A stretch of 64,000 nucleotides of DNA from CALGYY01 sp963678485 (GTDB taxonomy: Bacteria > Bacteroidota > Bacteroidia > Bacteroidales > CAIWKO01), in assembly GCA_963678485.1 (NCBI GenBank), contig OY782882.1, forward strand, positions 930,001 through 994,000, given 5' to 3'. The notes beneath the pieces are model-generated. The model had not been told where the DNA came from. It ran no database searches and saw nothing but the letters and a program-made list of their open reading frames with translations. Below, piece after piece: positions 50,938-59,255 of this stretch. Within the stretch, counting starts at the first letter, position 1; every line of letters begins with the position of its first letter. Position numbers and translations under genes: made by a program.

Positions 50938-51147
50938 ATGAGTGGACGTTGGAATTTTGGTGTTTGGAATATTTTCGGCCTTTTTATGGTGGCCGTTTAC
51001 ATTGGGCTGGGAATATATATGCTCATTACTCATAGCTTCGATTACGTCCCCTCGACATATCGAGTTGTTTTCGCAATCATAATGATACTATATGGAACCT
51101 TCCGTTTAGTAAGGGTATTTAATAAACTTAGAAATCCAGAGCCATGA
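50938..51147 (+). CDS. Small two-TM membrane protein
   Basis: 69 residues with two membrane helices (FGLFMVAVYIGLGIYMLI and YRVVFAIIMILYGTFRLV) joined by a short loop (THSFDYVPST), and a charged tail. No catalytic motif is visible. Its stop overlaps the start of the PstS-like gene (ATGA at 51144-51147), so the two are translationally coupled. Genes of this size and shape commonly accompany the PstS-like/TPR pair in Bacteroidota; function unknown. Confidence 0.82.
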   Translation: MSGRWNFGVWNIFGLFMVAVYIGLGIYMLITHSFDYVPSTYRVVFAIIMILYGTFRLVRVFNKLRNPEP

Positions 51148-52082
51148 AAAAGATCTTAAGCTATGGGTACGTCCTGATAGCGCTCGCCGTTTTTGCTTCC
51201 TGCGGAAGCAATGGAAAAATTAACGAAACGCCAACCTCTGGCAATGTAAAAATTGGTGTTGATGAATCGTACCAGCCAGTGGCTGATGCAGAAATTGATT
51301 TATTCGAGGCCATTTACCAGTATGCAGTGATCAATCCTGAATACGGTCCTGAATCCCAGATCATTGAGCGAATTCTCAACGATTCACTGCGTTGCGTAAT
51401 TGTAAACAGGGAGTTTACAGAAAAAGAAAAAGCTTTTCTTCTTGCAAAAAAGATTATTCCGAAAACTACAAAGATTGCCTATGACGGTTTAGCCTTTATT
51501 GTAAACAAAGAAAACGCGGATTCCACGTTAACCTATCTGCAGATTGGCGAAATTTTCAAAGGAAAAATTTCATCCTGGAAAGGCCTCGATCCTACCAATA
51601 AGCTTGATAGCCTTGAGGTGATTTTCGACAATAATGGTTCGGGAAATCCTCGATTTATCAGAGAAACTTATAAACTTACGGAAAAATTCCCATCCTATTG
51701 CTTCGCAGTGAATTCCAATGAAGAGGTAATTAAATATGTTGAAAATAACCCTCATGCACTCGGTATTATAAGTTGTAACTGGATTAGCGATAAAGATGAT
51801 ACTGTTGCGATGAACTTTCGCAAATCCATTAAAGTCGTTGGCATTAGCCCAGCATATGATACCGAAAATGAAGGCCCGTTCGAAAAACCTTATCAAGGAT
51901 ACCTGGCCGATGGAACCTATCCTTTTATCAGGAATGTTTACATTATCAATTGTGAAACATTTACCGGACTTGGCTCAGGTTTTGCGTCCTTCGTAGCAGG
52001 AGAAAAGGGACAGCGTGTAATTTTAAAATCAGGACTTGTCCCCGCAACCATGCCGATAAGGCTTGTACAAGTAAAAAAATAA
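51144..52082 (+). CDS. PstS-like substrate-binding lipoprotein
   Basis: 312 residues. Lipobox FASC with Cys20. The PBP-like fold of the phosphate-binding protein family is visible: VKIGVDESYQPVADAEIDLF, CVIVNREFTEKEKAFL, IAYDGLAFIVNKENADSTLT, QIGEIFKGKISSWKGLDP, and GSGNPRFIRETY, then AGEKGQRVILKSGLVPATMP near the end. No pstCAB permease genes follow. Instead a TPR gene and an ExbB-ExbD-TonB set are downstream, so it may act as an envelope sensor or ligand-binding part of that set rather than in phosphate import. Overlaps the previous gene by four bases. Confidence 0.88.
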   Translation: MKKILSYGYVLIALAVFASCGSNGKINETPTSGNVKIGVDESYQPVADAEIDLFEAIYQYAVINPEYGPESQIIERILNDSLRCVIVNREFTEKEKAFLLAKKIIPKTTKIAYDGLAFIVNKENADSTLTYLQIGEIFKGKISSWKGLDPTNKLDSLEVIFDNNGSGNPRFIRETYKLTEKFPSYCFAVNSNEEVIKYVENNPHALGIISCNWISDKDDTVAMNFRKSIKVVGISPAYDTENEGPFEKPYQGYLADGTYPFIRNVYIINCETFTGLGSGFASFVAGEKGQRVILKSGLVPATMPIRLVQVKK

Positions 52083-52117
52083 TAAGAACTATAACCAGAA
52101 AACAGGAGGAAATTAAA

Positions 52118-53824
52118 ATGTCGAATCTCATTAAAAAAGCAGGAAGCATCTGGATTTTTGTTGCACTGATGCTCGTCTCCGCAGGAATGCGTGCACAGGA
52201 TCTTCCTTCCACTATTAAACTGACACAGAGTGAACAATTTGACGCAGCTAAGGCCGCGTACGAAAAATTGATCGCATCTCAACCAACCAATGGCGATAAT
52301 TATTTTTATTTAGGCGAAAACTATATTTCATCGTTTTTTGCTGACACTATCTCCGTTTCATTGGCCGAAGTAACTGGTCCAGCTAAAGCAGCTTTCCAGA
52401 AAGGCACAGAGGTCGATCCTGAAAATCCTCTTTGTTATGTTGGTCTTGCAAAAATCGCCCTTATTAATAAGGACACTGCAGCAGCCCGCTATTTGCGTTT
52501 AGCATTCAGCAAACTCCCTAGCAAAACGAATAAAACTTCTACACTGAGTGTTGAAAAGCAAGCACTTACTTATGCAAAAGCGGCTGAAGCAATGATACAG
52601 TCGAAAGTTAAAACTGTTGCAAAAGCATTGGAACTTGTTCAAAAGGCAGCAGAACTGGATCCAAAGAACCCCGAGATTTTCCTTATTTGGGGTGATGTTT
52701 ATATGGAAAACAACGAAGGCTCACTGGCCAAAGCCAAATACAACATTGCTCAGGAGCTTAATCCCAATTCACCTGCAGCTAAATTGCGCGTTGGTAAATT
52801 ATGGGTTCGTGCCAGAAACTGGAACGATGCCATTGCCTCATACAACGAAGCCATTGCTATTGACCCAAACTTTGCACCTGCCTATGTTGAATTAGGAGCT
52901 ATTTATATGAAGGCTAATCAGCCAGCTAAAGCAAAAGAATACTTTGAGAAATACTTGGCGCTATCATCAAACATTGGAGCCAAAATTAAATACCTCTCTG
53001 TATTACTAGAGCTTAAGGATTACGCTACAGCCATCACCATTGCACTCGAAATCAAACAAATTGATCCTACCCGTAACGACATCAACCGTGCTTTGGCCTA
53101 TTGCTACTTCGAAACCAAGAACAACCAGAAAGCATTGGAGTACATGGAGTTATTCTTCAAGAACGCTACACCAGAAAAAATCATCACTTCTGACTACATT
53201 TATTATGGTGACATCCTGGTAAAAAACAAAAAGGATTCTCTTGCAGTGAATGAGTACCTAAAGGTTTTAACAATTGACCCGGAGAATTATGATGTTTACG
53301 GCAGCATTGCTGAAGCTTATAAAAATATGAAGCATAACGATAAAGCTGCAGAATGGTATGAAAAAAAGCACACTGCCGGAAAAATGAGCTTGGTGGATTT
53401 CTACAAATTAGGTATGATTTACTATAATATTGCCACCCTCTCAACGCTGGAGGCAGACTGGAAAAAAGCAGACACTACCTTTGCAGAGATTACCATGGTT
53501 AAGCCCGAGTTTCAACAAGGTAAAGCCCTGCTATGGCGCGGTCGCTGCAACAATCAATTAGATGTCGACATGAGCAAAGGTCTGGCAAATCCATTTTACG
53601 ATGCCTATATTAAAGTAGCCAAGACTGATTCAGTGAAAAACGCTAAGGAACTGATTGAATCATATGATTATTTCCAGTGGTATTATATGAAAAGCAAGAA
53701 AGATTATTGCAATGCCAAAATCTATGTTGAACGGATTTTATGGACTGATCCGGAAGGTAAATATGCAGACGTTCCAAAATTCAAGGATCTTCTGACAGAT
53801 TATACTAAGAATTGCAAACCGTGA
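52118..53824 (+). CDS. Periplasmic TPR-repeat protein
   Basis: 568 residues with a signal peptide (WIFVALMLVSAGMRAQ) and a strong Shine-Dalgarno (aggagg). TPR motifs run from about 30 to 430, for example AKAAYEKLIASQPTNGDNYFYLG, ALELVQKAAELDPKNPEIFL, AIASYNEAIAIDPNFAPAYV and NEYLKVLTIDPENYDVYGS; the last 130 residues are less regular. It is expected to be a protein-protein interaction scaffold in the periplasm. It ends with a strong terminator, so the ExbB unit downstream is a separate transcript at least in part. Its partner is likely the PstS-like lipoprotein or the ExbBD-TonB complex (inference). Confidence 0.88.
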   Translation: MSNLIKKAGSIWIFVALMLVSAGMRAQDLPSTIKLTQSEQFDAAKAAYEKLIASQPTNGDNYFYLGENYISSFFADTISVSLAEVTGPAKAAFQKGTEVDPENPLCYVGLAKIALINKDTAAARYLRLAFSKLPSKTNKTSTLSVEKQALTYAKAAEAMIQSKVKTVAKALELVQKAAELDPKNPEIFLIWGDVYMENNEGSLAKAKYNIAQELNPNSPAAKLRVGKLWVRARNWNDAIASYNEAIAIDPNFAPAYVELGAIYMKANQPAKAKEYFEKYLALSSNIGAKIKYLSVLLELKDYATAITIALEIKQIDPTRNDINRALAYCYFETKNNQKALEYMELFFKNATPEKIITSDYIYYGDILVKNKKDSLAVNEYLKVLTIDPENYDVYGSIAEAYKNMKHNDKAAEWYEKKHTAGKMSLVDFYKLGMIYYNIATLSTLEADWKKADTTFAEITMVKPEFQQGKALLWRGRCNNQLDVDMSKGLANPFYDAYIKVAKTDSVKNAKELIESYDYFQWYYMKSKKDYCNAKIYVERILWTDPEGKYADVPKFKDLLTDYTKNCKP

Positions 53825-53840
53825 TAATGGTTATTGCTAT

Positions 53841-53878
53841 AAAAAAACTCCGGAATTTGAAATCCGGAGTTTTTTTTT
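53841..53878 (+). terminator. Rho-independent terminator after the TPR gene
   Basis: 14-bp stem aaaaaaactccgga (53841-53854) / tccggagttttttt (53863-53876), 8-base loop, run of nine T. Confidence 0.93.
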
Positions 53879-53920
53879 GCCCGTTAACTGATTTCAAGAT
53901 ACCATTAACTGAACCTTTCT

Positions 53921-54012
53921 TTTGGAAACGGCGCATTGACAGTATATTTGTTGCACAGGTTTTGAATTTTTTCGAATAAAAAAATTAGGGTCAAAAAAAA
54001 CATCTATATTTG
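53921..54012 (+). promoter_or_regulatory. Tandem promoter elements for exbB-exbD-exbD-tonB
   Basis: TTTG (53921-53924), 18-base spacer, TATATTTG (53943-53950); then a second TATATTTG at 54005-54012. The two -7 boxes continue in similar sequence (TTTGTTGC followed by CA and later GAATTTT), 62 bases apart, as if a promoter had been duplicated. Confidence 0.6.
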
Positions 54013-54072
54013 TTGCCCAAACCTGAATTTTAAGGTAAATCAAATAACGTTTAATTTTAAATCTTTAGAAAC

Positions 54073-54894
54073 ATGAGCAAGACAAACGGACAAGGAAACA
54101 GTTTTTTTAAAGCGATTTCGTCGGTTTTTGCATCGATCGCAATTCTGGTCGCTTTAATCGTATCTTGGATTATTTTCAAGTATGTTATGGGTAGTCCCGC
54201 TAACTTCGAAGGTGGTAATCCAGAAGGCACTCCACTGCCAGGGAACTATTTAGCAATGCTTTTCAAAGGCGGATATGTGGTACCAGTACTTATGACAACC
54301 CTCTTAGTTGTAATTATTTTTACAATTGAAAGATTTATCATGCTTGCAAAAGCAAAAGGAAAAGGCCGTATTGACAATTTTGTTAAGAAAATTCAGGGCT
54401 TCTTAAATGCAAACAAACTTGATGAAGCTATTGCAGCATGTGACGTACAAAAAGGTTCAGTTGCAAACGTTATGCGTGCAGGTCTCAAAAAATACAAAGA
54501 ATTGAAAGCTGATTCAGTGTTGGACAAAGATCAGAAATTACTCGCATTACAAAAAGATTTGGAAGAAAGCACCGCATTAGAATTACCAATGTTATCTAAA
54601 AACCTTGTGATTCTTTCAACCTTAGCTTCTGTTTGCGTACTCATCGGTTTGTTCGGAACAGTACTCGGGATGATTCGTGCTTTTGCCGCTTTGGCAACAG
54701 CTGGTTCACCAGATGCACTTGCTTTGGCAACTGGTATTTCTGAAGCTCTTATTAACACTGCATTTGGTATCGGCGGATCTTGCCTTGCCATCATTTTCTA
54801 CAACTTCTTCAGCAACAAAATCGACCAAATGACCTTCAAAATTGATGAGGCCGGTTTCAGTCTGATCCAAACTTTTGCTGCAAGCAACAAGTAA
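54073..54894 (+). CDS. exbB: MotA/TolQ/ExbB proton-channel protein
   Basis: 273 residues with four membrane segments: an extra N-terminal one (AISSVFASIAILVALIVSWII) and the three usual ones (VLMTTLLVVIIFTIERFIM; LSTLASVCVLIGLFGTVLGMIRAF; LINTAFGIGGSCLAIIFYNFF). The GLFGTVLGMIRAF and TAFGIG signatures line the proton path. With ExbD it uses the proton gradient to energise TonB at the inner membrane. First of four genes in the order exbB-exbD-exbD-tonB. Confidence 0.95.
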   Translation: MSKTNGQGNSFFKAISSVFASIAILVALIVSWIIFKYVMGSPANFEGGNPEGTPLPGNYLAMLFKGGYVVPVLMTTLLVVIIFTIERFIMLAKAKGKGRIDNFVKKIQGFLNANKLDEAIAACDVQKGSVANVMRAGLKKYKELKADSVLDKDQKLLALQKDLEESTALELPMLSKNLVILSTLASVCVLIGLFGTVLGMIRAFAALATAGSPDALALATGISEALINTAFGIGGSCLAIIFYNFFSNKIDQMTFKIDEAGFSLIQTFAASNK

Positions 54895-54930
54895 TTATTA
54901 AAATTCGTGAGCATCTTAAAACTGTAGAAA

Positions 54931-55602
54931 ATGGCACATATAAAAATAAAAAAGAAGAACCCACATGTGGACATGACTCCCATGGTGGACTTATTCTCAC
55001 TGCTGCTGACATTCTTCATGCTCACCAGTTCTTTCAAGCCACAGGAAGCTGCTGTTATCGATACTCCTTTTTCGGTATCTGACAAGCAAGCGCCTGACAA
55101 AAACCTTATTACTATTTCTATCACAAAAGATAGTAAAGTATTTTTTGATATCAGCAATAACGGTGTGACACTGGACAGTAAAGGCAAAGAAATCGCCGAT
55201 ACCGGTACGCATTACCGCCGTGAATTACTTACCAAAATTGGAGAACAAGAACGTATTAATTTCTCCGCCAAAGAATTGAAAACTTTCGAAACTTCAGCAT
55301 CTTTTGGGATGCCCTTTAAGCTGGTGAAAACTTGGCTGAATGAAACAGATGCCAAGAAGAAAGAACAATATATGGTAGGTATTCCTATTGATACAACCGA
55401 CAACCAGTTAGGAATGTGGGTGCTTTTAGCCCGCGGACTTAATCAAACAGCTGAGGTTGCTATTAAAGGAGACGGTGAAGCTGATTACAAAGTGGTGAAA
55501 AGGGTAATGGATATTATGCAGGATAATAAGGTACAACGCTTTAACCTTGTTACTAACCTGCAGAAGGAAGATTTGGAGAAAGAAGAAACGCCAGCTAAGT
55601 AA
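54931..55602 (+). CDS. exbD: ExbD/TolR biopolymer-transport protein, copy 1
   Basis: 223 residues. One TM near the N-terminus with the essential Asp in VDMTPMVDLFSLLLTFFML (D20). A large periplasmic domain of about 180 residues follows, longer than in E. coli ExbD (about 140 in total), with an insert between about 60 and 160. The end returns to the ExbD fold (VAIKGDGEADYKVVKRVMDIMQ). It lies 36 bases after exbB. The longer periplasmic part is usual for Bacteroidota paired ExbDs. Confidence 0.93.
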   Translation: MAHIKIKKKNPHVDMTPMVDLFSLLLTFFMLTSSFKPQEAAVIDTPFSVSDKQAPDKNLITISITKDSKVFFDISNNGVTLDSKGKEIADTGTHYRRELLTKIGEQERINFSAKELKTFETSASFGMPFKLVKTWLNETDAKKKEQYMVGIPIDTTDNQLGMWVLLARGLNQTAEVAIKGDGEADYKVVKRVMDIMQDNKVQRFNLVTNLQKEDLEKEETPAK

Positions 55603-55631
55603 TTGTATCGTAATACTTAAATTAATAAATT

Positions 55632-56297
55632 ATGGCTGAAATTATTGAAAATAATAGTGGCGGGAAAAAAGATGGTAAGCGCCGTTCACCCCGAAAAATG
55701 GGTGCCGGTGTTGACATGACCCCTATGGTGGACTTAATCTGCCTCCTGATCACCTTTTTCATGCTTACCACAGCGTTTGCAAAGCCTAAGGTTATGGAAA
55801 TCACCATGCCTGAAAAAAATGCGCCTGATAAACCAGATGATGGCTCGAAGGTCGATAAGAAAAAGACATTTTCTATTGTACTGGGAGAGAACGATCAGAT
55901 TTGGTGGTATTGGCACAATGATGCTTTGACTGACGCTGGAGCAGCTCCTTTTGCCTTATGGCATAAGACCGATTATGGTCCTAATGGAATAAGGAAGTTT
56001 TTACTTGAGAAAAACGACGCTACTGCAAAGGAGATCGCAGAACTCAAAGACAAAGTAAAAACCGGAGCTCTGGTAATGCCCGATGATACGCTACAAGTGA
56101 GGATAAAAGAGATAAAGAAAAAGTTTGTTAAGCTGAAAAAAGCTCCAACGATTCTTATCAAAGCTGTAGAAAAAGCGAAATATCGTAATCTTGTCGATAT
56201 TATCGACGAAATGGCGATTTGCAACATAGCTGGATACGCAGTAGTTGATCCTTCACCTGAAGATCTTGAAATTTTAAAAACCGCGCCCAAAAAATAA
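55632..56297 (+). CDS. exbD: ExbD/TolR biopolymer-transport protein, copy 2
   Basis: 221 residues. A basic cytoplasmic tail (GKKDGKRRSPRKMG) precedes the TM with the essential Asp in VDMTPMVDLICLLITFFML (D34). The periplasmic part is again long, with a charged helical insert (KEIAELKDKVKTG) and the closing ILIKAVEKAKYRNLVDIIDE segment of the ExbD fold. It is related to, but clearly diverged from, copy 1, so the two may form a heteromeric ExbD dimer in one motor. 29 bases after copy 1 and 17 before tonB. Confidence 0.93.
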   Translation: MAEIIENNSGGKKDGKRRSPRKMGAGVDMTPMVDLICLLITFFMLTTAFAKPKVMEITMPEKNAPDKPDDGSKVDKKKTFSIVLGENDQIWWYWHNDALTDAGAAPFALWHKTDYGPNGIRKFLLEKNDATAKEIAELKDKVKTGALVMPDDTLQVRIKEIKKKFVKLKKAPTILIKAVEKAKYRNLVDIIDEMAICNIAGYAVVDPSPEDLEILKTAPKK

Positions 56298-56314
56298 TTT
56301 AATTCCTAAAAATT

Positions 56315-57097
56315 ATGGCTGAAAATCAAAGTCCATTCTACGTCAATCAACTTGACGAGATTGTTTTCTCCGACCGCAATAAGGAATATGGGGCGTACGC
56401 ACTACGTAAAGCCTACAAGAGGTTCATCAACCGCTCTATGATTATTGCGATAGCGATCATGTTGGCAGTTGTATTGATTCCATTCTTCTACTGGAAGCAA
56501 ACAGCATCGGCCAATGTTGAAACCACCGTTTCAACTGAGATGCTCAACATGGCCACCGACAAGGAGAAAGATGCACCTCCTCCCCCTCCACCTCCACCCG
56601 AACAGGTGATGGAGCAAAAGGCGAGATTTACTGCGCCTGTAATTACAAGTGATACAAATGAAGTTATCGAAATCAACCAGGACGACCTCAACCAGACCAC
56701 AAATAACAATGTGAATACTAATGAGGAAATCGTAATTGAAGACGACGGTGGCGAAAGCATTATCGAAGAGGTGGTAGAAACTCCTATTTTTACAGTAGTT
56801 GAGGAAATGCCTACCTTCCCAGGTGGTGATGAATCACGTGTAAAATTCCTTACTGAAAACATCAAGTATCCGCAAATGGCTAAGGAAAGCGGAATTCAGG
56901 GTACTGTGTTTGTTACCTTCGTTATTGACGAAAAAGGCCGTGTTGCTGACGTAAAAGTTTTACGTGGTATCGGCGGTGGTTGCGACGAAGAAGCAATCCG
57001 CGTTGTTAAAATGATGCCCCCATGGAATGCCGGTAAACAAAGCGGTAAACCAGTGCGCGTTCAGTTTAACATGCCTATTAAATTCACACTGAACTAA
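56315..57097 (+). CDS. tonB: TonB-family energy transducer
   Basis: 260 residues. A conserved N-terminal segment (LDEIVFSDRNKEYGAYALRK) precedes one TM (MIIAIAIMLAVVLIPFFYW). A Pro-rich run (eight Pro then E, about 89-97) and an acidic linker follow. The TonB C-terminal domain (about 175-260) has YPQMAKESGIQGTVFVTFVI, KVLRGIGGGCDEEAIRVVKM and PVRVQFNMPIKF. It transmits energy from the ExbB/ExbD motor to TonB-dependent outer-membrane receptors. Last gene of the operon, with a terminator 17 bases after the stop. Confidence 0.95.
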   Translation: MAENQSPFYVNQLDEIVFSDRNKEYGAYALRKAYKRFINRSMIIAIAIMLAVVLIPFFYWKQTASANVETTVSTEMLNMATDKEKDAPPPPPPPPEQVMEQKARFTAPVITSDTNEVIEINQDDLNQTTNNNVNTNEEIVIEDDGGESIIEEVVETPIFTVVEEMPTFPGGDESRVKFLTENIKYPQMAKESGIQGTVFVTFVIDEKGRVADVKVLRGIGGGCDEEAIRVVKMMPPWNAGKQSGKPVRVQFNMPIKFTLN

Positions 57098-57113
57098 TTG
57101 TCCATTGCTTAGT

Positions 57114-57148
57114 AAAAAGAGGCTGTCACACGACAGCCTCTTTTTTTT
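57114..57148 (+). terminator. Rho-independent terminator of the exbB-tonB operon
   Basis: 14-bp perfect stem aaaaagaggctgtc (57114-57127) / gacagcctcttttt (57132-57145), loop acac, T-run to 57148. Confidence 0.95.
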
Positions 57149-57169
57149 GTCGGATATGCCTTATTTTAT

Positions 57170-57177
57170 TATATTTG
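57170..57177 (+). promoter_or_regulatory. TAnnTTTG -7 element for the MbnP/MbnH-like pair
   Basis: TATATTTG, 25 bases before the ATG at 57203. The GTG at 57185 would sit at the transcription start, so the ATG is preferred. Confidence 0.6.
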
Positions 57178-57202
57178 CTATACCGTGACCAAATTCAGCG
57201 AC

Positions 57203-58015
57203 ATGAAACAGCACTTGAATATCATCAGCATCGCCATAATATTATGCTTTACCGTGTTTGCATCCTGCAAGCCGGAACCTCCCATTGACAATACGCAGAC
57301 CTATGGTAAGGTTGCCTTTAAGTTTACTCATAAAGTAGATGGGACGGCTCTGGAAACGGATACCTTTAAGTATACTAACACAGCTGGGAATGTTTATATG
57401 GTGAATGAAATTCAGTATTTCATCAGCGATATTACCCTTATTAGTAGTGATGCGGAAAATACTGTAATTACAGAAAACAATGGCATTCATTATATTGATA
57501 CTGATATTCCAACAACTCAGACATGGAGCGTTTCTCAAAATATTCCCAGCGGAAATTATAGTGGAATCAGATTCACGTTTGGAATCAACGAAGTGAAGAA
57601 TCAATCGAATATGTTTGTTAACCCACCAGAATCAAATATGTTTTGGCCGGAATATCTGGGCGGTGGTTATCATTGCATGAAGCTTAATGGACAATGGATT
57701 GATACTGCAGGAAGTCCAAAGATGTTCAATTTTCATTTGGGTATTGGGCAGATTTATGCCAGCAATGTAATTGTGATAGATTCAATTACATCCTTTGTAC
57801 AAAATTATTTTCAGGTTACTGTACCAGCATCATCCTTTAGGCTTGCTGAAAACGAAACGAAAGAAATTGAACTAGTGATGAACATTGAATCCTGGTTCGA
57901 TACTCCCCATGTTTGGGATCATAATGTTTGGGGAACGAATATTATGCAAAACCAAGCTGCCATGCAAACGGTTAAAGAAAATGGCGCGGATGTGTTTAGC
58001 TGTGTCATTCAATAA
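57203..58015 (+). CDS. MbnP-family lipoprotein (putative copper-binding, kynurenine-modified)
   Basis: 270 residues from ATG at 57203. Lipobox FASC with Cys22. The MbnP-family signatures are visible: FKFTHKVDGTAL, VNEIQYFISDITLI, IPSGNYSGIRFTFGIN, then NMFWPEYLGGGYHCMKLNG with W148, FNFHLG with H178, and a C-terminal NIESWF, HVWDHNVW, NGADVFS. In the methanobactin-associated MbnP, a Trp is oxidised to kynurenine by MbnH and helps to bind copper; W148 or W165 is the obvious candidate here. The next gene is an MbnH-type di-heme enzyme. Family placement is by pattern; metal binding is inference. Confidence 0.82.
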   Translation: MKQHLNIISIAIILCFTVFASCKPEPPIDNTQTYGKVAFKFTHKVDGTALETDTFKYTNTAGNVYMVNEIQYFISDITLISSDAENTVITENNGIHYIDTDIPTTQTWSVSQNIPSGNYSGIRFTFGINEVKNQSNMFVNPPESNMFWPEYLGGGYHCMKLNGQWIDTAGSPKMFNFHLGIGQIYASNVIVIDSITSFVQNYFQVTVPASSFRLAENETKEIELVMNIESWFDTPHVWDHNVWGTNIMQNQAAMQTVKENGADVFSCVIQ

Positions 58016-58092
58016 ATGATATCAATGTTGAATCACTTGTGGTCAGTCAGGTGCATTTGCTTTAGATAAATCATCAATTAACCATTTAGATA

Positions 58093-59253
58093 ATGAAGTC
58101 TTTTGGAAAGTTTTTATTTATAAGTGTGCTAATACTCCTTGCATTTGCGAGTGGCTGCAAAAGGGATGAGCCATTGCCTGAACCGACGGATAATGTATAC
58201 AATCCAACACCTTACACCATTCCAATTCCTGCCTATTTTCCGACAGAATTAAATATTCCTGATGACAACCCAATGACTGTTGAGGGTATTGAACTTGGTC
58301 GATATTTATTTTATGATGGTCGCTTTGGTGGGCGCAGTCATCCCGACTCGCTTATGAGCTGTGGCAGCTGTCATGTGCAGGAAAATGCCTTTGAATGCGG
58401 AACTGCCAACCCTACGTATCCTGGCGGTTTCACGCATGGAATTACCGGTATTCCTACACCACATGTAATGCTACCACTCTTTAATGTAGTATGGAATCCG
58501 AACGGTTACTTGTGGAATGGTTCAATTTACGCTGCTAACCCAAATGCAGCAAAAAGACGATTAGAGGATCTTTGTTGGATGGGTGTGGTTGCACCTCACG
58601 AAATGAAAAGCGATACGAATAAATCCAAAGCACTTATTGCCAGCATTCCCGGATATGCGCCCTTATTTAAAAAAGCATTTGGTACAGAGGAAGTCACCTT
58701 TGATCGTATGTCACGGGCAGTGGCACAATTTATTCGTAGCATCACTTCATCAAATTCTAAATATGATAGATATTTGCGTGGAGAAGTTCAACTCACCAGT
58801 AGTGAACTGAATGGCTTTGTTCTCTTTGTCACAGAATCAGGAGCAGATTGTTTTCATTGTCATGGCGGTGATGGGAATCCCTTATTTACCACGAATTTGT
58901 TTTACAACAATGCAAAGGACACCAGTTTTTCTGATGTACGCGATCATTATGCTGTAACAGGTGATCCTATGGATATCGGCGCATACCGCGCGCCTACGCT
59001 GCGCAATATCGAACTTACAGGTCCGTATATGCACGATGGCCGCTTTGCCACACTCGATCAGGTAATCGATTTTTATAGTTCCGGATTAAAATGGTCGCCC
59101 TCGGTGAGTTCTCTCATGCATAAGGTTGGTGATGGAGGTGCACAACTACTCCCTTCGCAGAAAGCAGATCTAAAAGCCTTTTTATTGACGTTGACGGATT
59201 ATACACTAACAACCAACCCTGATTACGCGCCCCCGGCCAGTTTCCCGCAGTAG
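58093..59253 (+). CDS. Di-heme cytochrome c peroxidase-family lipoprotein (MbnH/MauG-like)
   Basis: 386 residues. Lipobox FASGC with Cys22. Two heme-c motifs: CGSCH (90-94, in MSCGSCHVQENAFE) and CFHCH (253-257). The second-domain signatures are GAYRAPTLRNIELTGPYMHDG and ATLDQVIDFY. This is the bacterial cytochrome c peroxidase / MauG / MbnH superfamily. Because it directly follows an MbnP-family gene (77-base gap), I take it as an MbnH-like enzyme that oxidises a tryptophan in its partner, rather than as a hydrogen-peroxide detoxifying peroxidase. Both are lipoproteins, so they can meet in the periplasm. Confidence 0.88.
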   Translation: MKSFGKFLFISVLILLAFASGCKRDEPLPEPTDNVYNPTPYTIPIPAYFPTELNIPDDNPMTVEGIELGRYLFYDGRFGGRSHPDSLMSCGSCHVQENAFECGTANPTYPGGFTHGITGIPTPHVMLPLFNVVWNPNGYLWNGSIYAANPNAAKRRLEDLCWMGVVAPHEMKSDTNKSKALIASIPGYAPLFKKAFGTEEVTFDRMSRAVAQFIRSITSSNSKYDRYLRGEVQLTSSELNGFVLFVTESGADCFHCHGGDGNPLFTTNLFYNNAKDTSFSDVRDHYAVTGDPMDIGAYRAPTLRNIELTGPYMHDGRFATLDQVIDFYSSGLKWSPSVSSLMHKVGDGGAQLLPSQKADLKAFLLTLTDYTLTTNPDYAPPASFPQ

Positions 59254-59255
59254 TT

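Noticed and set aside
51144..52082. Phosphate ABC transporter locus
   Set aside because: Only a PstS-like binding lipoprotein is present; no permease, ATPase or PhoU gene follows.
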